14,252 nucleotides of DNA, from the NCBI GenBank assembly GCA_033297075.1, contig MU858393.1, forward strand, positions 1 through 14,252, in the 5' to 3' direction. Source of the stretch: Rhypophila decipiens (taxonomy: Eukaryota; Ascomycota; Sordariomycetes; Sordariales; Naviculisporaceae). Positions within the stretch are counted from its first letter, which is position 1. Each line of letters begins with the position of its first letter. The notes below the pieces were generated by a model, which had not been told where the DNA came from, searched no databases, and was given only the letters and a program-made list of their open reading frames with translations. Below, in pieces: positions 8,301-14,252 of this stretch. The translations under genes were made by a program, and so were the position numbers.

Positions 8301-10081
8301 CAGCACTGGCGGCTCCTCCTACAGCCCCCTCCCACCGCCCGTCGGTTGTTCCAGCAACTCTATTCCTCTCCTCGGTGGGCGATTTTGGCTCTGATTTGGC
8401 CATTGCGGCGGGAGATCTCTTCCAATGGCTCGAGTCTGGCGTAGAGGCCGTCGTCAGCGTCATCAAGGACGCCGTCAGCGATGCGTGGCACTTTATTGCG
8501 ACAATCGGCAAGAGAGTCTACCGCGCAGTGCTGGACACTGTAGACGCTGTTGTCGGTGCCGTCAAGTGGGTTTTCGACGCCGTCAAGACGGCCATTGAGG
8601 ACGTGATCCGCTTTGTCGAGTTTCTACTGGAATGGGACGACATTCGCCGGACCAAGGAGGTGATGCACAACGTTATCCTGCTGTACCTGAGGAAGGAGGT
8701 GAGCGGATTGGCGACGGCCAAGGTCGCATTCGACAATCAGATTGCAGCAGCTGAAGAGGCTCTCAATTCTTGGGCTGGCATCAGCGACTGGCCATCACTG
8801 CTCGGGGAGTCGGCGTCCAAGCCGTGCGCCGGCAGCGCTTCGAACCCCATGAAGGGCCAGACGCCGGGCTCGCTGCTGCTGGCTCATCACTACCAGCACA
8901 ACGCCGGCAGGTTGAGCATCACCAGTGGGGATGGGCCCACAGTCAACGCTGCCGAGGACGCTGCCGACATTTTGCTCCGTGCCCTGACTAGCGAGACCAA
9001 GGTCGTCGCCGCAGTGGGTCAGCTGATGGAGCAGCTCGCCGTCAAGCTAGACTCGATAAGCATCGGCGACGCGCTCAAAGCTATCGCCGCCATCCTGGCC
9101 GACGGCGTGCTCTCCAGCGCGCAGGTCGTCGTGGACGCTTTGCTGGACCTGCTCGTGGACCTCGCCGACTCGGCCATCGGCGCCCTGGACACCAAGATCC
9201 ACATCCCCATCATATCCGACATCCTCAATGCCCTCGGCGTGCACGACATATCCTTGCTCGACCTCTTCACTTGGATCGGCGCTGTGGCGTACACGGTGGT
9301 GTACAAGGCTGCCAACGACGGGGCAGCGCCCTTCCCAAGCGGCAACGCCGGCGTTGACGCCATCATCTCCGCCACCAGCTGGGAACAACTCTTTCCTTCC
9401 TCCTCCTCCTCCTCTCCCCCAGCCCCGTTATTCCTAGCACCAGCTCCCAACGGCAGTGCCACCACCACCACCACCACCTCTTCGAGTGCTAGTTCCCCCT
9501 TGTTCATCACCTGCCACGTCTTCTCGGGATTCTTCTCCCTAATTGGCACGATCCCCACCGTCCTCGACGCCGAGTCAGACACCGCCTCCAACCCGTACTA
9601 CACCCCGGGGGCGGTCCTGCTCGGCGTCTCAGCAGGTCTGTCGGGAGCAGCCGACGCGCTCTCCCCGCGAGACCCCATCCACGACAGCGCCATGTCCGTC
9701 CTCGGCAAGGCCACCACAGGAGGTGTGATCATTTCCGCAATGGCGTTTTGCGGGCCGGCGCAGAAGCTGCTCACCCAGCGATGGGGCGCCGGTGTGGACC
9801 CGGACGCGGCGAGGGTCAAGGGCGCCATGCTCAATGCCGTCTTGACGATACCCGCGCTGGCGGTCAGCGGGTGGCATGTTTACGAGCTGAGCCGGGATCA
9901 GCCTGGGGCGACAAGGTCGGCGGGCACCGTGGGCGAGGTGTCAAATGTTGCCCGGAGCGTGGGGACCATTGCTTACGCGGCTGCGGTCGCGGACGAGGAC
10001 CCCGAGAGCAGGCAGGTCGCTGTTGGGGTGCTGGCTGTCTCGGGGGTCGTGGTGGGGGGTTGCAGATTGCTGAGGGGTTGA
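5350..10081 (+). pseudogene. Giant fungal orphan protein gene, disrupted by two stops and a frameshift
   Basis: One protein-like reading path of about 1,576 codons starts at ATG 5350 (context gcaaacATG, after a CT-rich leader). It is cut by TAG at 5821-5823, by TAA at 6076-6078, and by a one-base shift near 7530-7540 where frame 1 (AMAVSAG) passes to frame 2 (EDPTTLWGKNG). Sequence on both sides of each lesion continues the same protein. The first half (to about residue 900) looks beta-rich, with blocks such as PWYVQTKVNL, FVFPGAKVF and a repeated-strand region (GKNGDNQVFSL, INGLYYVLG). Around 8380-8700 are long amphipathic helices. After a Ser/Pro/Thr linker (about 9395-9500) comes a C-terminus with several hydrophobic segments (GVIISAMAFCG, AVLTIPALAVSG, VAVGVLAVSGVVVGG), suggesting membrane association. 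I recall similar uncharacterised proteins in many fungi; no function is known to me. No canonical intron removes the stops. Confidence 0.65.
9398..9478 (+). repeat. Trinucleotide runs encoding a Ser/Pro/Thr linker
   Basis: A (tcc)5 run (9398-9412) and an (acc)6 run (9461-9478) fall in frame within the orphan gene, giving a serine and proline stretch and then six threonines. They separate the helical middle from the hydrophobic C-terminus and look like a flexible linker grown by replication slippage. Confidence 0.7.
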
Positions 10082-10430
10082 TTTATTGATCTCTTTCTCT
10101 CTTTCTTATCTTCCTTTTCTGTATTGGGTTGAGCTGGTGATTTGATGAAAAATGACAAAGGGACGGAGCGAATCTCGAGCAGGTTAAAAGTTGGGATATG
10201 GATCTCGCGTGGGGTGTTGAATTAACCAGTATGTCCGACCAGAACTTCTTAAATATATTCCCATACCTGGTGCGTGTTTACTCTGCGCCGCGTGATCGGT
10301 GCCGCGGCTTAAGGTATACTCTGCCAGGGGACCGTGACACTGTTCAGTAAACAGCTTAGCGATACAAGGGCTTACCACCCGTACCAAAAATCCAAGGGAA
10401 ATAAACCAAGAGAAACAATACAGAAGTAGA
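10082..10430. other. Convergent intergenic region
   Basis: The 3' ends of the large relic (+) and the HET gene (-) face each other across about 350 bases. No gene or strong repeat is visible; the sequence presumably holds both 3' untranslated regions. Confidence 0.5.
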
Positions 10431-12560
10431 TTAAATCGAGATGACACGAAGATACAAGCTCACAACATCGTTATAGCAAATACTGGCATCTTTCTCCATC
10501 TTGAGCTCGACCTCAACTCGGACGCGGACCGGGGCGTCCTTGTTTCCATCGCTCCCCTTGGATTCATCACCACCATTACAATCAGAAGATCTGACATGCC
10601 ACGGGGTAAAAGAGTTGGCAGCAGTCTCCACGCTGGAAATTACAACTTTTGGGCCCCAACACCTTGCTTCCGGATGTGAACCTCCCTGCTCATATGCCGG
10701 GATCGACTTCTTGGCCGCCACCCTTGATCCCAGCTCCATTCTGACGATTCTCCTAGTCTCCTCCTCCATGCGGTTACCGTTACTGGGCTCCACATCCTCC
10801 TCCGGGTAGTCGTCAACCCGCGCCACGCCATCAAGGTCAAGCATCATGGTAGCGTACGCCTCCCCATCGTTCTCAAAGAGCAGGTCATGTAGCTTGACCT
10901 GGAGGTTCGTCACCTTGTCCCGGCCTAGGCCGTTGAGATTAGCCAGAATCATCCTGGGTCGAGATACGTTCCACAGATGGCACCCGACGAACAGATTCAC
11001 GGGAACGCCGCTGTGCTCCGTCTCGTGTACCAGCCCGTGGATGAAGAAGGCAGACCAGCTCTTGCTATTTCGCGCCGAGCAGAAGAACAACTTGTCATGG
11101 ACATCCCAGTGGCTCCGGGGAAACGCGCGGGAGTGGTACACCGAGAGAAAGAGGTCTGTTGCGTCATCTGGATTCGCAATGAGGCGCATGGCGCGGTGGC
11201 GGTTTCCTAGCACGGGATTCCCGCTGTTATAAACTTCCCGTCGATAGAATGAGTCGCTTCGCGGGTTGGAGCGGTGTATCTGGGCCGAAGAGCTTGTCTC
11301 TCGCTTGCTTTTGTTCCTGCCGGGAAAGGGAAAATTTACGGGAAACTTGGTCGCAAGGGTGGCCTTCTCCACAAGCGTCCAATTATCCTCTCCGAAAGGT
11401 CCTTTCATGAAAGATTCGTCGCTTAGACGGGCGATCATCCAGGGCTTACACCGACAGTAGGTCCCCCCTGCAATCTTTCGGACACACACGCCCATCCGCT
11501 CGCCTGTGACGTCGTCGGTGCAGTGTATGTCAAAGATACACAGGTAGCCATCGTCCTGGTGCATTGGCAAATGTATCCAGCTAACTGTCTTGGTGATGCC
11601 TCTCGGGCTGATGGTCATGTTTCTGTATATGGTATCTTCCAACATGACGCTTACTGCTCCACAGTCCCTGAACTGGCTGGGGTCGTCGGCAAGTATTGGA
11701 GCGTAGTCCTGTGTCTCGTCGTCACTCCTCCAGCAGAAGATGCTGGGGTCTCCTTCCTGTTCGATACAGGCCCGTTGCAGCCGGCGGAAGGCCTTCTTCC
11801 TCCCCTCGCCGTACAGCAAGACCATGTTGACGTCGAACAGGCCTAGCAGGCAATAGGCGATATCTTCATCTCGTGTTGTTTGTCGTTTGCTGGCCCAGCT
11901 CAACCTTTTCGCCACGCTGTACTCGCTTACGTCCGTCTCTCTTCGAAGTAGCTCGGCTGGTACCCCGGTGATTGCGCTGAGTTGTTCGCTGAGCCCATGC
12001 TTGTCGCCTACCTCGTTCCACTCCTTGTCGAAGAAGACGATATGGCCGGGGGCGACCAACTCTTGCAATGTCCAGCCCCGTGTAAACCATCTGCATTGTT
12101 CTAGATCGGCTACTTGGACTTTTCTTTGGAGAGGCTCGAGATCGCTCAAGTAGACGTAGCATATCGCGGCCCTGGCATACCATCGGAACATCGAGTTGAT
12201 CGCTTCACTGAGTTCGGCCGAGGAAGATTTGTCGATGCAGCAAGTGTCCACCCAGCAGTGGTCCAAGCCATCTCTGTCTACGGCGAGCCTGACGGACTTT
12301 TGGATCTTGAGGAATCCTGCCTTTGAATATGTGGCTTTGTCGGGATTTTCAAGTTCCTTGAAGGAGATTTCGGAATTGGAGTCCCAGGTATGGGACAAGA
12401 TGGCGTACGGTGGGATTGACTCGGCAGAGCCAGGGAAGTATTCGGATGGGAGAAGAGGCGGTGGTTGTAGTTGGGGAGAGTCGGGAGTCCCCTCGGAGGT
12501 CGGAGGAGTAGGCGAAAGGGAGCGCTCGATCCGGGAGGAACAGTTGGTCAACAGTCGCAT
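10431..12560 (-). CDS. HET-domain heterokaryon-incompatibility protein
   Basis: This is an intact, intronless 709-residue protein starting MRLL at 12560 (caccaacaaaATG context), the usual opening of HET proteins; an in-frame extension to 12647 would need a TTG start and is rejected. HET-domain blocks appear in order: YAILSHTW (52-59), WVDTCCIDK (103-111), SMFRWYARAAICYVYLSD (123-140), CRWFTRGWTLQELVAP (156-171) and RQTTRDEDIAYCLLGLFDVN (226-245) leading to the LLYGEG end (248-253). Residues 17-45 are a Pro/Ser-rich insert inside the domain. In fungi HET proteins detect nonself after hyphal fusion and set off cell death. The remaining roughly 450 residues show no WD, ankyrin, NACHT or other domain I recognise, so the sensing part, if any, is unassigned. 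The gene converges with the large relic, and a transposon lies just upstream of its promoter. Confidence 0.92.
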   Translation of the reverse strand: MRLLTNCSSRIERSLSPTPPTSEGTPDSPQLQPPPLLPSEYFPGSAESIPPYAILSHTWDSNSEISFKELENPDKATYSKAGFLKIQKSVRLAVDRDGLDHCWVDTCCIDKSSSAELSEAINSMFRWYARAAICYVYLSDLEPLQRKVQVADLEQCRWFTRGWTLQELVAPGHIVFFDKEWNEVGDKHGLSEQLSAITGVPAELLRRETDVSEYSVAKRLSWASKRQTTRDEDIAYCLLGLFDVNMVLLYGEGRKKAFRRLQRACIEQEGDPSIFCWRSDDETQDYAPILADDPSQFRDCGAVSVMLEDTIYRNMTISPRGITKTVSWIHLPMHQDDGYLCIFDIHCTDDVTGERMGVCVRKIAGGTYCRCKPWMIARLSDESFMKGPFGEDNWTLVEKATLATKFPVNFPFPGRNKSKRETSSSAQIHRSNPRSDSFYRREVYNSGNPVLGNRHRAMRLIANPDDATDLFLSVYHSRAFPRSHWDVHDKLFFCSARNSKSWSAFFIHGLVHETEHSGVPVNLFVGCHLWNVSRPRMILANLNGLGRDKVTNLQVKLHDLLFENDGEAYATMMLDLDGVARVDDYPEEDVEPSNGNRMEEETRRIVRMELGSRVAAKKSIPAYEQGGSHPEARCWGPKVVISSVETAANSFTPWHVRSSDCNGGDESKGSDGNKDAPVRVRVEVELKMEKDASICYNDVVSLYLRVISI

Positions 12561-12923
12561 TTTGTTGGTGTTGTTTGTTGTTCCTTCTCTTTCTCCTTCG
12601 TCATTGACACAAGGGTGCAAATTTTGTGTGCTTAGTGGCACAGGCAAGTACCTAGGTATTTAGGTGATCCAAAAACCGCTCATTCGAGCTGAGAGTGTTG
12701 GAAGGAGAGGGGAAGCCTTGAGTGGTGCCTGCCGTCGGGCAGGCTTGAGGCTCGGCACTAGTACGATTCAATGTAACAGTACGATTCAATGTAACTCGCT
12801 GCAGCCAAGGGAACCTTTTCTCAGCCAATCCACCTTTATTCTAGCCTGTTACATATTCATTGAGTAAGACCTGCAAGAGCTGTGACTTTTCCCGTCAATT
12901 TACTCCAACTTGTAATTAACGTA
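12561..12923. other. HET gene upstream region
   Basis: This stretch lies between the HET start codon and the putative transposon end. It carries a CCTAGGT palindromic motif near 12650, a 7-bp inverted repeat (gcctgcc / ggcaggc, 12727-12744) and an 18-bp tandem duplication (12760-12795). No gene is seen. It probably contains the HET promoter on the - strand. Confidence 0.4.
12760..12795. repeat. Perfect 18-bp tandem duplication
   Basis: The unit agtacgattcaatgtaac occurs twice back to back with no mismatch (12760-12777 and 12778-12795), about 200 bases upstream of the HET start codon. The perfect identity suggests a recent duplication. Confidence 0.9.
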
Positions 12924-12928
12924 CTTTA

Positions 12929-12960
12929 TCACCGAGCTGCGCATTTCACCGAGCTGCGCA
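12929..12960. repeat. Tandem motif, likely transposon terminal repeat
   Basis: The 15-mer tcaccgagctgcgca occurs at 12929-12943 and 12946-12960, a 17-base period, about 65 bases beyond the transposase stop codon. Tandem motifs inside terminal repeats often serve as transposase binding sites; here that role is inferred from position. Confidence 0.6.
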
Positions 12961-13025
12961 CTTTCCCGGACCTTCGACTACATCATCTTAGTTCATTCGC
13001 CCACAACACATCAAATCAATTAAAA

Positions 13026-14252
13026 CTAATTAGAATCCCCTTCATCAGATGTCTCCCAAACTACCTGACAAGTTCGTGCATTATAACCAGTCTTCCCACA
13101 GTTGCCACAACGCCTTGCGCGTGGTTCACCCTCCTTTGCACGAACCCTACTTTGACGTGTATCACTCTGTAACTGTTGATCAACCTCCTTTGCAGCGATC
13201 AAATCCTCTGCTTCCTGTATACTAAGTGATCCTTCATTCTGTAAACGTGTCCTTTTTACCCTCCGTCGCTTACTTAGCTGCTCATTCTCTACACGAATGT
13301 CCTGAAGCTCAGCCTTTAGTAAGACTACTTGATGTGATAAGAGGGAGATGCTCTTCGATTGAAGATCAACCATATCGAAAATATGTGTCGGTGAGCTTCC
13401 TTGATGCGTTGTAATCTTTCTTTTGAGGACCGCTGAGCTCTGAGTGGCTTCGTAGGTGTTCGAGGGGTTTTTTGGAATCCAAGACGTGGCTGTTTCGGGA
13501 CGTGAGTTGATAGGAGATGGGGTGCTAGGCTTTGGATCAAGTCGAGAAATAACAGATTCTGGATCTAGCAGAACAAGCCCAGCTCCTCTGAACCCTCCTT
13601 GAACATTGGCTTCAGTCATAGATGCCTTGAACGCAGGGAAAAATGCATCAAAGAAGTCGTCTTTCTGGATATGGGTTATCGAGGCCCGCATTATCCGTTC
13701 AATTTCCTTGCTATAAAACGCCTTCAGCGGGCTAAAACAGCTAATATCGAGAGGCTGGAGGAAATAAGAGGAGTAAGGAGGTATGTAAAGGGTAGTAATT
13801 GAATTGCATTTGCAATATTGTTCAAAATCAGTCGAGTGGTGGCTTTTGTGGCCGTCGAGGATGAGGAGCTGATACACACCCTTGGTCCGAGGTTGAGTGA
13901 AGCGATTGAAGTGGTTTAGCCAATCTAGACTAATCTCATTCGTAGTCCATCCGTTTTCGCTTGTATGGACGCGCCAGGTTTGGGGCATTCGGCCATCTTA
14001 GTACCAAGGAAGAAGGTGATATTTTCCCTTGACGACAATATACGGCGGCACCATCCAACCATCCGCACATACGCCTTGAATAACTGTAACCCATTCACGA
14101 TTGCCAGGCTGCTTTTTTCGAGGCCTAGCACGCCTTTCTGAGCTTGTTACCACCTTGGTAACGCCAATTATCCCCATCAGAAACCCAGTCTCGTCGAAGT
14201 TGTAGATATCCCCCTCTTGGATGCCATATTTCACGATTGTATTCCGTACAAG
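13026..14252 (-). pseudogene. pogo/Fot1-type DDE transposase, partial and inactivated
   Basis: About 407 sense codons are open from the window edge to a TAG at 13026-13028, interrupted by TAA at 13998-14000. Reading through, YNFDETGF (first Asp at 14193-14195), LLILDGHKSH (second Asp at 13854-13856) and LQPLDISCFSPLK (third Asp at 13746-13748) supply the DDD triad of pogo/Fot1 transposases, which cut and paste DNA in the nucleus. A leucine-rich, probably coiled segment (about 13270-13340) precedes a basic stretch and a C-terminal zinc knuckle, CGNCGKTGYNARTC. There the expected zinc-binding His is Tyr (TAT at 13083-13085). The N-terminal HTH DNA-binding domains lie beyond the window. The nonsense codon falls between the first and second catalytic Asp, so no complete catalytic domain can be made. 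It lies upstream of the HET gene on the same strand. Confidence 0.88.

Larger units (their letters stand above)
12924..14252 (-). mobile_element. pogo/Fot1-type DNA transposon, 3' part, cut by the window edge
   Basis: The element comprises the transposase relic and about 100 bases of 3' flank ending in a tandem motif near a TA dinucleotide (12922-12923), the target duplicated by this superfamily. The boundary at 12924 is inferred, because the other terminal repeat lies outside the window. Confidence 0.5.

Noticed and set aside
12561..12647. N-terminal extension of the HET protein
   Set aside because: It would begin with TTG, there is no ATG in the extension, and HET proteins normally start at the MRLL found at 12560.
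1..14252. CRISPR array, tRNA or rRNA genes
   Set aside because: No regularly spaced repeats, and no cloverleaf or conserved rRNA segments, were recognised by eye.

Overview
The window reads as nuclear DNA of a filamentous ascomycete (Pezizomycotina, probably a Sordariomycete; inferred). The reasons are a class II-type fungal P450, a HET-domain nonself-recognition gene, a pogo/Fot1-type transposase with a zinc knuckle, a fungal-type kinase-like fragment, long intronless reading frames, CT-rich leaders before start codons and no bacterial-style operons. The species cannot be named from this sequence.

Layout. 1-982: a frameshifted kinase-like gene (+). 1280-1993: a heavily decayed 2-oxoglutarate/Fe(II) dioxygenase on the - strand, recognisable only by joining pieces from several frames. 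2731-4314: an apparently intact cytochrome P450 (+). 5350-10081: a very large fungal orphan gene (+, about 1,576 codons) broken by two in-frame stops and one frameshift. 10431-12560: an intact HET-domain gene (-), convergent with the large relic. 12924-14252: the 3' part of a pogo/Fot1-type DNA transposon (-), with one nonsense codon and running off the window edge.

Only two genes look functional, the P450 and the HET gene. The rest are relics, giving the picture of an accessory, gene-decaying region. The P450 beside a dioxygenase relic could be the remnant of an oxidative secondary-metabolism locus (inference). Several disabling changes in the transposase and the orphan gene are the kind a CpA-to-TpA transition would produce, which suggests but does not prove repeat-induced point mutation (RIP). 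The most unusual object is the orphan gene: a beta-rich N-terminal half, long amphipathic helices in the middle and a hydrophobic, probably membrane-associated C-terminus, with no function that I can assign.
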